In this document: positions 45,256-59,005 of the stretch, one piece after another
Position numbering within the stretch: position 1 is the stretch's first letter
Layout of the letters: every line of letters begins with the position of its first letter
Assembly: GCF_000292915.1 (NCBI RefSeq)
Contig: NC_018513.1
Span: forward strand, 3,348,001-3,412,000
Length of the DNA stretch: 64,000 bases
Direction: 5' to 3'
Origin: Burkholderia cepacia GG4
GTDB taxonomy: Bacteria > Pseudomonadota > Gammaproteobacteria > Burkholderiales > Burkholderiaceae
Made by a program: the position numbers and the translations under genes
Notes under the pieces: generated by a model
Databases searched by the model: none
The model's input: the letters and a program-made list of their open reading frames with translations, nothing else
What the model was told of the DNA's origin: nothing

Positions 45256-46377
45256 ATGAGGAAATCAAACGGTTCATTGGAACGTGCTGCCCATGCCGAA
45301 CAGACACAACGACATAAGAGGCGAATACTCGTTACCGGGGCGGTATCTTTTCCCCTCTACGCGCTGCAGAAACGATCGATATGCTTGGCACAAGCGAACG
45401 TCTTGCCGGAAATTTCGGTCAACGCACCGCGCCTCCCCAGTCTTGACGGATTTTCAAACAAGGTTGGAGGCGGAGGCGCGATGTCTGAGGCCGCACTCGG
45501 TTATCCCAAGCTCCTGTGCTTCGGTAGATATTGTTCAGCTACCGAGATGTTCAACAACGCAGACCACGGTGACATGATTTCCGTCACTGAAGAGTTCTTC
45601 AAGTTCCTGTTCGAGCACCGCAACGAGATATTCTGGCGCAACCAACTGACGTTGATTGGCGAGTTTACCGGGTGGTTGGCGCGGGGCGGCTATCAAAACT
45701 TCCCCGGAGCGAACTCATACAATCTCAACCGCGCCTTGGGCCAATATGGTGACGTCTCGACACTATTCGGCATCTACGCAAATCAGCTGAACGGGATCCG
45801 GCCGGCCTCTGAATTCCAGTTTTACGGCAATCCCTTCATGTTCATCGGGGCCGTCTATTATTGGGCTTTTGGAAATGGCGAACGCAGATCGATCAATCTC
45901 GAATCCATGAATCTAAGAATGGGCGTCTCGGATTTCGAATTGATCCGGTCAAGCATAGATAACCCTGGATATGGTCCGGGCACTTATCCGATCGACGGAC
46001 CGTTCAGCACGAATGTCTTCAGCCACGGTGCACAAGACTTCTGGTCCGCCACAACGGTAGGTCGCGTCTCGGGTCACGTCCGAGGAACATTGACGATGCA
46101 GGAAGACAACACCTATCGCTTCGCTGGGTCCTACACGTTGAATCCTGACAAATTCGATGCCGACCGCTCCAATCGACCGTTCCTGCAAGAATGGATGACC
46201 ACCGTTTTGCGAGAAATCGGCTCCACACTTGGCCACACCGACTATCAGATCTACTTCACTGGCGAGAAAGAAATCTCATTCTCTGGTCAAAGGCCCGTCC
46301 GGAACGCCGAAACGCGTCCGCCTCAAGCCGTTCACCGGCCATCATTCGGTGGACTCATGCGCCCAAGGCTCTGGTAG
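45256..46377 (+). CDS. Colicin M-like lipid II-degrading bacteriocin
   Basis: A 373-residue protein whose C-terminal 320 residues follow the colicin M plan. A TonB-box-like EISVNAP (52-58) compares with ETLTVHAP near the colicin M N-terminus. The middle domain has GNGERRSINLESMNLRM (207-222), and the catalytic domain has GTLTMQEDNTYRF, then DKFDADRSNRP (298-308), then DYQIYFTGEKEISFSGQR. Colicin M cleaves undecaprenyl-pyrophosphoryl-MurNAc-peptide precursors in the target periplasm. Two oddities: a basic, RR-containing hydrophobic N-terminal extension of 47 residues ending in AQA, like a Tat signal peptide; and replacement of catalytic His-Arg by Arg-Pro at 307-308. GC is lower than in neighbours, indicating transfer. 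A ribosome site (GGGATAAGAA) precedes the ATG. Confidence 0.82.
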   Translation: MRKSNGSLERAAHAEQTQRHKRRILVTGAVSFPLYALQKRSICLAQANVLPEISVNAPRLPSLDGFSNKVGGGGAMSEAALGYPKLLCFGRYCSATEMFNNADHGDMISVTEEFFKFLFEHRNEIFWRNQLTLIGEFTGWLARGGYQNFPGANSYNLNRALGQYGDVSTLFGIYANQLNGIRPASEFQFYGNPFMFIGAVYYWAFGNGERRSINLESMNLRMGVSDFELIRSSIDNPGYGPGTYPIDGPFSTNVFSHGAQDFWSATTVGRVSGHVRGTLTMQEDNTYRFAGSYTLNPDKFDADRSNRPFLQEWMTTVLREIGSTLGHTDYQIYFTGEKEISFSGQRPVRNAETRPPQAVHRPSFGGLMRPRLW

Positions 46378-46443
46378 ACGTAACCAACGAGGATTTTTCA
46401 ACCGTGATCGCAACCTCGTGTCCTGAGGGCTCCCAAAACGACC

Positions 46444-46818
46444 ATGATCTCAACAGTCACTCGCTACGTCGTTCGCCTCGTGCTTATTCTCGTCGCGACA
46501 GCCATCGCTCTGGTCTCTCTGTTTCTTGTCATCGTTGGAATTGCCAGATACGAGAGGGACGAAGGCAGTTGCCCTGATGCTCCGGCCGGAGAACTCGAGG
46601 CAAAAATTCTCGCATTCGCCAAAGAACAAGGCACCCAACTGAACGACGTCGAATTCACCGGAAAGCCCCGATATTATGCCGACAAGCTCGGCTGGTGGGC
46701 ATTCGATCTGAAGTCTCGCGAAGGAAACTACGGGGCGACGATCGATTGCGACCTCCGCATCACCGGTTTCGGGAAAGTTCAGAAGCTTCCCCTCGAGTCG
46801 GCGAAGCCGGCACCATGA
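46444..46818 (+). CDS. Probable immunity protein of the colicin M-like bacteriocin
   Basis: A 124-residue protein 66 bases after the bacteriocin gene on the same strand. One N-terminal membrane helix (about residues 9-33, RLVLILVATAIALVSLFLVI) is followed by a periplasmic domain of about 90 residues with exactly two cysteines (43 and 102). This is the layout of the colicin M immunity protein Cmi: short, membrane-anchored, periplasmic, with one disulfide. The assignment rests on layout and position, not on clear sequence identity. Composition matches the bacteriocin gene. A bidirectional terminator follows. Confidence 0.65.
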   Translation: MISTVTRYVVRLVLILVATAIALVSLFLVIVGIARYERDEGSCPDAPAGELEAKILAFAKEQGTQLNDVEFTGKPRYYADKLGWWAFDLKSREGNYGATIDCDLRITGFGKVQKLPLESAKPAP

Positions 46819-46853
46819 CGTCGCTCGACGGCACGCCGCCGACGCCCATAAAA

Positions 46854-46885
46854 AAAACCGGGCGCCCTTTCGGACGCCCGGTTTT
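46854..46885. terminator. Bidirectional intrinsic terminator
   Basis: AAAACCGGGCG (46854-46864) pairs with CGCCCGGTTTT (46875-46885) around a 10-base loop; the A-run to its left gives a T-run on the minus strand. It separates the plus-strand bacteriocin-immunity pair from minus-strand gltD. Confidence 0.88.
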
Positions 46886-46912
46886 CATCGAAACCCGCTC
46901 GCGCGCTTCAGC

Positions 46913-48379
46913 TCAGCGCGGCAGTTCCGAATGCCCCATCAGGTACGCGTCGACCGAGCGCGCGCACTGGCGGCCTTCGCGGATCGCCCAGACGACGAGC
47001 GACTGGCCGCGACGCATGTCGCCTGCCGCGAACACCTTGTCGACCGACGTGTAGTACGAGCGATCGCCTTCGGTCGCCGCACGCGCATTGCCGCGGGCAT
47101 CCTTCGCGACACCGAACGCCTCGAGCACGGTGGCTGCCGGCTGCGTGAAGCCCATCGCGAGCAGCACCAGGTCGGCCTTCATCTCGAACTCGGAGCCCGG
47201 CACTTCCTGCATCTTGCCGTCCTTCCACTCGACGCGCACCGCGATCAGCTTCTCGACCTTGCCGTTCTTGCCTTCGAGACGCTTCGTCGCGACCGCCCAG
47301 TCACGCTCGCAGCCTTCCTCGTGCGACGACGACGTGCGCAGCTTGATCGGCCAGTACGGCCACACGAGCGGCTTGTTTTCCTCTTCCGGCGGCTGCGGCA
47401 GCAGCTCGAACTGCGTGACCTGCTTCGCGCCGTGACGGTTCGAGGTGCCGACGCAGTCCGAACCCGTGTCACCACCACCGATCACGATCACGTGCTTGCC
47501 CTTCGCGAGGAGCTGGTCGACCAGCTTGTCGCCCGCGTTCACGCGGTTCTGCTGCGGCAGGAAATCCATCGCGAAATGAACGCCGGCAAGCTCGCGGCCC
47601 GGCACCGGCAGGTCGCGCGGCGTTTCCGAACCGCCCGCGATCACGACCGCGTCGAACTCTTCCTTCAGCTTCTCCGGCGAAATGGTTTCCTTCGCGAGGC
47701 TGCCGATCGACTCGGGCAGCGCATCCTTGCCGATGAACACGCTGGTGCGGAACGTCACGCCTTCCGCTTCCATCTGGCGCATGCGGCGATCGATCAGCCA
47801 CTTCTCGAGCTTGAAGTCGGGGATCCCGTAACGCAGCAGGCCGCCGACGCGATCGTTCTTCTCGAACACCGTCACGTCGTGGCCCGCGCGCGCGAGCTGC
47901 TGCGCAGCGGCGAGGCCCGCGGGGCCCGAACCGACGACCGCGACCTTCTTGCCCGTCTTGTGCTCGGCCGGCAGCGGCTTCACCCAGCCTTCCGCCCAGG
48001 CCTTGTCGATGATCGCGTGCTCGATCGACTTGATGCCGACCGGATCTTCGTTGATCCCGAGCGTGCACGCTGCCTCGCACGGCGCCGGGCAGATACGGCC
48101 CGTGAATTCCGGGAAGTTGTTGGTCGAATGCAGGACTTCGATCGCCTGCTGCCAGTCCTGGCGGTAAACGAGATCGTTGAAGTCCGGGATGATGTTGTTG
48201 ACCGGGCAGCCGTTGTTGCAGAACGGGATGCCGCAATCCATGCAGCGCGCGCCCTGGACCTTCGCGTCCGCGTCGGTCAGTGCCGCGACGAATTCCTTGT
48301 AGTGCTTCACGCGCGTGAGCGGTGCTTCGTACGCCTCGTGGCGGCGTTCGAACTCCAGAAAACCGGTTGCCTTGCCCAT
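46913..48379 (-). CDS. gltD: Glutamate synthase small subunit
   Basis: NADPH-oxidising subunit of glutamate synthase, passing electrons to GltB. From the ATG at 48379 the protein has 488 residues. Iron-sulfur cysteines are in [17 protein letters not shown] and [15 protein letters not shown] and NADPH sites are [19 protein letters not shown] and [11 protein letters not shown]. It follows gltB by 85 bases. Confidence 0.96.
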   Translation of the reverse strand: MGKATGFLEFERRHEAYEAPLTRVKHYKEFVAALTDADAKVQGARCMDCGIPFCNNGCPVNNIIPDFNDLVYRQDWQQAIEVLHSTNNFPEFTGRICPAPCEAACTLGINEDPVGIKSIEHAIIDKAWAEGWVKPLPAEHKTGKKVAVVGSGPAGLAAAQQLARAGHDVTVFEKNDRVGGLLRYGIPDFKLEKWLIDRRMRQMEAEGVTFRTSVFIGKDALPESIGSLAKETISPEKLKEEFDAVVIAGGSETPRDLPVPGRELAGVHFAMDFLPQQNRVNAGDKLVDQLLAKGKHVIVIGGGDTGSDCVGTSNRHGAKQVTQFELLPQPPEEENKPLVWPYWPIKLRTSSSHEEGCERDWAVATKRLEGKNGKVEKLIAVRVEWKDGKMQEVPGSEFEMKADLVLLAMGFTQPAATVLEAFGVAKDARGNARAATEGDRSYYTSVDKVFAAGDMRRGQSLVVWAIREGRQCARSVDAYLMGHSELPR

Positions 48380-48464
48380 AAGGTGCTCTTCTGTTCGGTG
48401 TATCGGGTGGGGGAGCCGCGCGCGGCAGTCATGCGCGCGCGGCATTCGCTATGTCGTTCGTCGC

Positions 48465-53168
<4,704 letters not shown>

Positions 53169-53416
53169 GGGGACACCGTCGTAAAGGGGCCTCGAGGGCC
53201 GTTGAACCATTTTTTTGTTGCCGTCGTTCCCGCTCCCGACGGGAGACGGCACGGCCGACAGTGGATGGGCAAGCTTCGCCCGGGCCACCGGAATTCGGAA
53301 TATACGCGACGAATCAAAGGAATAGCAACAAAAACCGCTTGATCGAACCCCAATTAAACGCATGCTCCGATCTGGTGCCGTTTTATTAGGGACGTATCGC
53401 TTTGGTGCAAAAAGAA

Positions 53417-53435
53417 GCGGCGCACGCAGCGCCGC
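53417..53435 (-). terminator. Intrinsic terminator after the RAYT-like gene
   Basis: GCGGCGC and GCGCCGC form a 7-bp GC stem with a 5-base loop. On the minus strand it is followed by TTCTTTTTGC. It lies 22 bases after the stop of the transposase-like gene at 53458 and upstream of gltB, so the two genes are transcribed separately. Confidence 0.8.
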
Positions 53436-53457
53436 CTCGTGATCCGCCTTTCCCGCG

Positions 53458-54171
53458 TTACTGCTGGATCGGCGGCGTGTTCTCACGCACCTTTCTGGGG
53501 CGTCCGCGGGGCAGCGGCGAGACGCGCCGGTTCGCGGTGCGCGCCGCCCACTCGCGGTAATGCTCGCCGCCGAGCACCCAGCCCTTCAGCGTCGCCTGCT
53601 GGAGCTGATCGGCCTGCCGCTCGTCGAGCGGCTGCTCGCAGAGCTCCTTGTACGCGCGCTGACGGTCGAACGGCGTGTTGCCGAGCGCCCAGTAGAGCGG
53701 ATGGTCCGTGATCAGGCTGTCGACGGTGAGTCCGACGTGGTGCCGGTAGCTCGACCAGCGGTATGCGTCGGCCGTCGCAGCCAGCTGCGCGCGCACCGGG
53801 CTCATCTCGACCACGCGGCTCGCGAGCAGGAAATAGCGCTCGCCTTCGATCACGGTCGCGCGATAGCGGCCTTCCCACAGGGTGCCGCGCCGCGAATAAC
53901 GCCGGTTGAAATGCGCGACGTAGCGGCGGCCGACCGCCTGCATCGCCTTCGGCAGGCTCGCCTCGTCGCTCGGCGTCACGAGCAGCTGCACCTGACGCGG
54001 GAGCAGCACGTAGGCATGCACCGAAAGATGGTGATCGCGCGCGGCGGCCTTCAGGCAATCGATGAAGAGTTCGTAATCCTGGTCGTCGACGAACGCGGGT
54101 TGCTGATCCAGGCCGCGCAGTATCACGTGCTGCGGCTGGTCGGGAACGTAGAGTCGTGCTAACCGTGCCAT
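53458..54171 (-). CDS. REP-associated transposase-like protein with degenerate active site
   Basis: A 237-residue Y1/RAYT-family protein from the ATG at 54171. The fold is recognisable: [17 protein letters not shown] at the start, [34 protein letters not shown] and YRWSSYRHH. In active members the motif after the third strand is N-H-V-H-L-L; here it reads R59-Q-V-Q62-L-L, so both HUH histidines are Gln. The Tyr expected in R-Y-I-E-x-N-P-V-R-A is Val120. It should not cut DNA by the usual mechanism. Length and frame are intact, which suggests a retained, perhaps DNA-binding, role. REP elements were not seen nearby. Confidence 0.8.
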   Translation of the reverse strand: MARLARLYVPDQPQHVILRGLDQQPAFVDDQDYELFIDCLKAAARDHHLSVHAYVLLPRQVQLLVTPSDEASLPKAMQAVGRRYVAHFNRRYSRRGTLWEGRYRATVIEGERYFLLASRVVEMSPVRAQLAATADAYRWSSYRHHVGLTVDSLITDHPLYWALGNTPFDRQRAYKELCEQPLDERQADQLQQATLKGWVLGGEHYREWAARTANRRVSPLPRGRPRKVRENTPPIQQ

Positions 54172-54364
54172 GCTGAATGTCCGTTTGAACGCGTTAGGAA
54201 ATACCCGGGGGTCCGAAATTACGCATCTGCGTAGAATGCCTGTCCCCACGGGGCGCGGAAGCGTACGGTCGTGCGAATCCTAGGGAGAAAGCTCTAACTT
54301 GCGAGCTTGTTTGGTTTTAAACGCAGTCGTCATAATGAGCACGCCTTTGATCGGAGGAGACACA

Positions 54365-55096
54365 ATGAAACGAAAACTAGCCATTACGAGGGCCATAGCG
54401 CTCGCATTTGCATTTGCGGGCGGTACGGCACACGCACAATCCGCAGGTGATTTCTACGTCAGCACCGGCTGGCTGCACTTTGCGCCGCAGGACAGCAGCG
54501 ATCCGCTGTTCGTGTACGGCGTAGGCGGCACGCCCATCAACCAGTCGATTCCCAACACGGGCGCCGGCATCAACGACGCCGACACGCTTGGGCTCGCCGC
54601 GGGCTACTTCGTCACCGACCACATCTCCACCGAGCTCGTCATGGGGATCCCGCCGAAGTTCGACATTACCGGCAAGGGTCAGTTCTCACAGTTCGGCGTA
54701 CTCGGCCGTGCGTACCAATGGAGCCCCGCCGTATTGCTTCGCTACCACTTCAACGACGCCAACGCGAAGTTCCGTCCGTATGTCGGTGTCGGCGCGACGT
54801 ATACCTGGTTCACCGGCGCAAAGATCACCAACGGCAGCTTCGAGAACGGCGTGCTCGGCGGTCCGACCAGCGCGACGACCAGCAACCAGTGGGCGCCCGT
54901 GTTCAACGCCGGCTTCACGTACAACTTCACGAAACACTGGTTCGGGGGCCTGTCGATCTCGTACATCCCGATCAGCGTGACCGCGACCTTCACGACGGCC
55001 CGCCGGACGCCGGTCGGCACCCTGACCGAAACGTCGAAAGCTAAGATCTCGCTCAATCCGATCGTCACGTACCTGAACCTCGGCTACCGCTTCTAA
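54365..55096 (+). CDS. ompW: OmpW-family outer-membrane protein
   Basis: An eight-stranded outer-membrane beta-barrel of 243 residues with a signal peptide (ends GGTAHAQ). OmpW features: GDFYVSTGWLHFAPQDSS at the mature start, TLGLAAGYFVTDHISTELV, FRPYVGVGATYTWF and the C-terminal aromatic LNLGYRF signal for barrel assembly. OmpW forms a narrow hydrophobic channel. The ATG at 54365 has a strong GGAGGAG ribosome site. A terminator follows at 55180. Confidence 0.93.
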   Translation: MKRKLAITRAIALAFAFAGGTAHAQSAGDFYVSTGWLHFAPQDSSDPLFVYGVGGTPINQSIPNTGAGINDADTLGLAAGYFVTDHISTELVMGIPPKFDITGKGQFSQFGVLGRAYQWSPAVLLRYHFNDANAKFRPYVGVGATYTWFTGAKITNGSFENGVLGGPTSATTSNQWAPVFNAGFTYNFTKHWFGGLSISYIPISVTATFTTARRTPVGTLTETSKAKISLNPIVTYLNLGYRF

Positions 55097-55179
55097 GCGT
55101 AGTCGAATATTTGGGGAATGGTTAATCCTGCTGCAATTTGTAGCGGATTTTTCCTTGAGTAACGGGCGCGCGATGCAAA

Positions 55180-55216
55180 ACGCCCCGGTCGGAATCCCGC
55201 CGGGGCGTCGTTTTTT
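55180..55216 (+). terminator. Intrinsic terminator between ompW and ugpQ
   Basis: ACGCCCCGG (55180-55188) pairs with CCGGGGCGT (55200-55208), followed by CGTTTTTT on the plus strand. An A-run to the left (GCAAAACG) also allows termination of the minus-strand ugp operon. Confidence 0.85.
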
Positions 55217-55261
55217 CGCGTCAGGCACGTTTCCGCGCAGGGTATTTCCCGATGCGAGGCG

Positions 55262-56026
55262 TTACACGATGTCGTCGAGTGCCGTCGGGCCGATCAGATC
55301 GATGCGGTCCGTGCAGACTGCATCGACACCCCAGCGCACGAGCTCGCGCGCCCGGGCCAGGTCGTTGACCGTATAGACCAGGATGCGCAACCCGGCCGCC
55401 CTGATCGCGCGCACGAGCGGCTCGTCGAGTTCGTTGTGGTTCGCGTGCAACGATACGCAGCCGAGCGCGCCGACGACCTGCGCGTGCCAGTCGTCCGGCA
55501 CCGCTTCGTAAAGCATTCCGCGCGGTAGCGCGGGCGCCGCCTCGCGCGCCTGCTGCAGCGCGTCGAACGAGAACGACGACAGCAACGGCGGCACGGCGGC
55601 GCCGCGCCAGTACGCGGCCGCATCGGTCGCAACCCGCTGCCCCGTGTCGCGCTCGCGGCCCGGGCACGGCTTGATCTCCACGTTCGCCGCCAGTCCGTGT
55701 GCGATACACCGCGCCGCCGCCGCCTCGAACGTCGGCATGCGTTCGCCGGCGAAGCGCGCGTCGAACCACGCGCCCGCGTCGAGCGCGGCCAGCGCCGCAT
55801 AGCGCATGCCCGCTGCCGGCCCGCTGCCGTTCGACGTACGGTCGACCGTGTCGTCGTGCAGCAGGAACGTCACGTCGTCGGCGGACAGCTTCGCGTCGAA
55901 CTCGACCATCCGGTGACCGCGCCGCGCGCCCTCATCGAACGCGGCAAGCGTGTTCTCCGGCGCAAGCGTGCCGCCGCCGCGATGTGCGACGACGCGCGGA
56001 TAGGGCCAGTCGGTACGGGAAGTCAT
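55262..56026 (-). CDS. ugpQ: Glycerophosphodiester phosphodiesterase
   Basis: Hydrolyses glycerophosphodiesters to glycerol-3-phosphate and an alcohol in the cytoplasm. The 254-residue GDPD protein has VVAHRGGGTLAPENTLAAF with the catalytic His-Arg and Glu, then EFDAKLSADDVTFLLHDDTVDRT with metal-binding Glu-Asp and the second His, and NVEIKPCPG. It is the last gene of the ugpBAECQ operon, 37 bases after ugpC. Confidence 0.94.
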   Translation of the reverse strand: MTSRTDWPYPRVVAHRGGGTLAPENTLAAFDEGARRGHRMVEFDAKLSADDVTFLLHDDTVDRTSNGSGPAAGMRYAALAALDAGAWFDARFAGERMPTFEAAAARCIAHGLAANVEIKPCPGRERDTGQRVATDAAAYWRGAAVPPLLSSFSFDALQQAREAAPALPRGMLYEAVPDDWHAQVVGALGCVSLHANHNELDEPLVRAIRAAGLRILVYTVNDLARARELVRWGVDAVCTDRIDLIGPTALDDIV

Positions 56027-56063
56027 CGTGAGCCTCGCAGCGGGTTCAGCAGGTTCGTCAGGG

Positions 56064-57149
56064 TCAGCCGGCACGCTTGCCGGTCTCGGGATCGAAGAAA
56101 TGCAGCCGGTGCGCAGGCAGCGCGGCGCCCAGCGCCGTGCCGCGCGCCGGGCGATCCGCGTGCGGCAAGCGCACCGCGACGTCGTGGCTGCCCCAGCGGC
56201 CGTGCGCGAGATTATCCGCGCCGAGCAGCTCGCACGAATCGACCGGCAGCGTCGCCTGCGCGACGCCCGGCTGCGGCGTCATGTGCTCCGGCCGCACGCC
56301 CAGCACCCAGTCGCGCCCGGTGGCGATCGCGCTGCCGATGCCCGGCGCGCCGGCGACCGGCAGCGCCGGGCCGCCACCTGCGACCGTGAACGTCGCGCCA
56401 TCCTCCGACAGCCGGCCGTGCATCAGGTTCATCGCCGGCGAGCCGATGAAGCCGGCGACGAACACCGTTGCCGGCTTCTCGTACACGTCGACCGGCGCGC
56501 CGATCTGCTCCGCGTAGCCGCGGTTCATCACGATCACGCGCTGCGCGAGCGTCATCGCCTCGATCTGGTCGTGCGTCACGTACACGCTCGTCGTCGCGAG
56601 CCGCGCATGCAGCCGCTGGATCTCGAGCCGCATCTGCACGCGCAGCTTCGCATCGAGGTTCGACAATGGCTCGTCGAACAGAAAGACGGACGGCTCGCGC
56701 ACGATCGCGCGTCCCATTGCGACGCGTTGCCGCTGGCCGCCCGACAGTTCGCGCGGCCGCCGCGCGAGCAGCGGCTCGAGCTCGAGAATCTTCGCGGCCG
56801 CGGCCACCCGCGTGTCGATCGTCGCGCGCTCGATGCCGCGGATCTTCAGCCCGTAGCCCATGTTCTGCGCGACCGTCATGTGCGGATACAGCGCGTAGTT
56901 CTGGAACACCATCGCGATGTCGCGATCCTTCGGCTCCAGCGCGTTCACCACGCGGTCGCCGATCGCGATCTCGCCGTCCGTCACCGTCTCGAGCCCCGCG
57001 ATCATCCGCAGCAACGTCGACTTGCCGCAGCCCGACGGGCCGACCAGCACGATGAATTCGCCGTCGGCGATCTCCACGTCGATGCCGTGCAGCACATGCT
57101 GCTTGCCGTCGTAGGATTTCCTGACGCCCTTCAAGCTCAGCGCAGCCAT
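56064..57149 (-). CDS. ugpC: Glycerol-3-phosphate import ATPase UgpC
   Basis: A 361-residue ATPase of the MalK type. Walker A is [13 protein letters not shown], the signature is [14 protein letters not shown], Walker B is [13 protein letters not shown] and the switch His is in VTHDQIEAM. The C-terminal TOBE-type regulatory domain (GVRPEHM and beyond) is present. It powers uptake by UgpAE. Confidence 0.94.
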   Translation of the reverse strand: MAALSLKGVRKSYDGKQHVLHGIDVEIADGEFIVLVGPSGCGKSTLLRMIAGLETVTDGEIAIGDRVVNALEPKDRDIAMVFQNYALYPHMTVAQNMGYGLKIRGIERATIDTRVAAAAKILELEPLLARRPRELSGGQRQRVAMGRAIVREPSVFLFDEPLSNLDAKLRVQMRLEIQRLHARLATTSVYVTHDQIEAMTLAQRVIVMNRGYAEQIGAPVDVYEKPATVFVAGFIGSPAMNLMHGRLSEDGATFTVAGGGPALPVAGAPGIGSAIATGRDWVLGVRPEHMTPQPGVAQATLPVDSCELLGADNLAHGRWGSHDVAVRLPHADRPARGTALGAALPAHRLHFFDPETGKRAG

Positions 57150-57181
57150 ACTTGGTCCTTCTCCCGGTTGCCGTCCGTTGA

Positions 57182-58027
57182 CTATTTTTCGGAATCGACG
57201 AGGCCGCGCACGAACCAGCGCTGCATCGCCAGCACGACGACGAGCGGCGGGATCATCGCCAGCAGCGTCGCCGCCATCACGTATTGCCATTCAGTCGCGG
57301 CGTCGCCGCTCGCGATCATCGTCTTGATGCCCACCACCGCCGTCGACAGCGACGCCTCCGTCGTGATCAGGATCGGCCACAGATACTGGTTCCAGCCGTA
57401 GATGAACGTGATCACGAACAGCGCCGCGATGCTCGTCTTCGACAGCGGCAGCACGACGTCCCAGAAGAAGCGCAGCGGCCCCGCGCCGTCGATGCGCGCG
57501 GCGTCCATCAGCTCGTCAGGCAGCGTCATGAAGAACTGGCGGAACAGGAACGTCGCGGTCGCCGACGCGATCAGCGGCAGCGTGAGCCCCGCGTAGGTGT
57601 TCGTCAGGTGCAGCGTCGACACGACCTGCACGGTCGGGAAGATCCGCACCTCGACCGGCAGCATCAGCGTGATGAAGATCAGCCAGAACGCCGTGTTGCG
57701 GAACGGGAAGCGGAAATAGACGATCGCGTAGGCGGACAGGATCGACACCGCGATCTTGCCGACCGCGATCCCGAGCGCCATCGCGAAGCTGTTGACGAGC
57801 AGCCGGCCGAACGGTGCCGTCGTGCCGCCGCTGCCGTGCCCCCAGATGTACGCGATGTTCTCCAGCAGGTGCGTGCTCGGCACCAGCGACAGCGGGATCG
57901 TGAACACTTCCTGCGCGTTCATCGTCGCCGCGCAGAACGCGACGTACACGGGAAACACGATCAGCACGACGCCCGCGATCAGCACCCCGTGGCAGAACAG
58001 GTCAAAGCCCTTGCGATTTTCGATCAT
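57182..58027 (-). CDS. ugpE: Glycerol-3-phosphate permease UgpE
   Basis: A 281-residue inner-membrane permease with six helices. The EAA loop reads [21 protein letters not shown], split by family conservation around its Gly, and contacts Ugp[13 protein letters not shown] before it is also typical. The ATG at 58027 overlaps the ugpA stop by 4 bases. Confidence 0.94.
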   Translation of the reverse strand: MIENRKGFDLFCHGVLIAGVVLIVFPVYVAFCAATMNAQEVFTIPLSLVPSTHLLENIAYIWGHGSGGTTAPFGRLLVNSFAMALGIAVGKIAVSILSAYAIVYFRFPFRNTAFWLIFITLMLPVEVRIFPTVQVVSTLHLTNTYAGLTLPLIASATATFLFRQFFMTLPDELMDAARIDGAGPLRFFWDVVLPLSKTSIAALFVITFIYGWNQYLWPILITTEASLSTAVVGIKTMIASGDAATEWQYVMAATLLAMIPPLVVVLAMQRWFVRGLVDSEK

Positions 58028-58908
58028 GCGTATTGCACCCTGCGTTCGACGAAGCGGAACTGGATCACCGTGAGCCCGACGACGATGATCATCAGCACGA
58101 CCGACTGCGCGCCCGAGCTGCCGATGTCGAGCCCCTGGAAGCCTTCCGTGAAGATCTTGTAGATCAGCGTCTTCGTGCTTTGCGCGGGGCCGCCGGCAGT
58201 GGCCGCGTCGATCACCGGGAACGTGTCGAAGAACGCGTAGACGAGATTCACGACCAGCAGGAAGAAGCTCGTCGGCGACAGCAGCGGCAGCGCGATGTTG
58301 AAGAAGCGCCGCACGGGCCCGGCGCCGTCGATCGCCGCCGCCTCGATCAGCGAGCGCGGGATCGCCTGCAGGCCCGCATAGAAGAACAGGAAGTTGTAGC
58401 TCACCTGCTTCCACACCGACGCGAGCACGACCAGGAACATCGCCTGGCTGCCGTTCAGCGCGTGATTCCAGACGATGCCGCCCTTCGCGAGCGCGTAGGT
58501 CACCAGGCCGATGCTCGGGTTAAACAGGAAGGCCCACAGCACGGCCGCGATCGTCGGCGCGACCGCGTACGGCCAGATCAGCAGCGTGCGGTACGCGCGC
58601 GCGCCGCGGATCACGCGATCGGCGCACGCGGCGAGCAGCAGCGACACGACGAGCCCGCTGACGGTGACGAGCGAGCTAAACACCAGCGTCGTGCGAAACG
58701 AGTCGAGATACAGCGGGTCGGCGAACAGGCGCGTGAAGTTCGCGAAGCCGACGAATTCGCTCGACGTGCCGAACGCATCCTGCATCTGCGTCGACTGCCA
58801 CAGCGCGACGCCGGCCGGCCACAGGAAGAATACGGCGGTGATCGCGAGCTGCGGCGCGATCAGCAGGTACGGCAGCAGGCTCGCGCCAAAACGGGAACGG
58901 GATTGCAT
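58024..58908 (-). CDS. ugpA: Glycerol-3-phosphate permease UgpA
   Basis: The second permease subunit, 294 residues from the ATG at 58908; ATGs at 58917 and 58929 are alternatives, and 58908 gives the usual length. Six membrane helices, [13 protein letters not shown] near the start and the EAA loop [20 protein letters not shown]. It forms the channel with UgpE. Confidence 0.93.
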   Translation of the reverse strand: MQSRSRFGASLLPYLLIAPQLAITAVFFLWPAGVALWQSTQMQDAFGTSSEFVGFANFTRLFADPLYLDSFRTTLVFSSLVTVSGLVVSLLLAACADRVIRGARAYRTLLIWPYAVAPTIAAVLWAFLFNPSIGLVTYALAKGGIVWNHALNGSQAMFLVVLASVWKQVSYNFLFFYAGLQAIPRSLIEAAAIDGAGPVRRFFNIALPLLSPTSFFLLVVNLVYAFFDTFPVIDAATAGGPAQSTKTLIYKIFTEGFQGLDIGSSGAQSVVLMIIVVGLTVIQFRFVERRVQYA

Positions 58909-59005
58909 CGCGGGCATCCGGTCAGGCAAAACGGGAAGGAAGCCGCGCCGCCGGCCCGCGCGCGCGCATGCGCGACGGGGCCGGCGGCACGAACGCGATG
59001 CGGGC

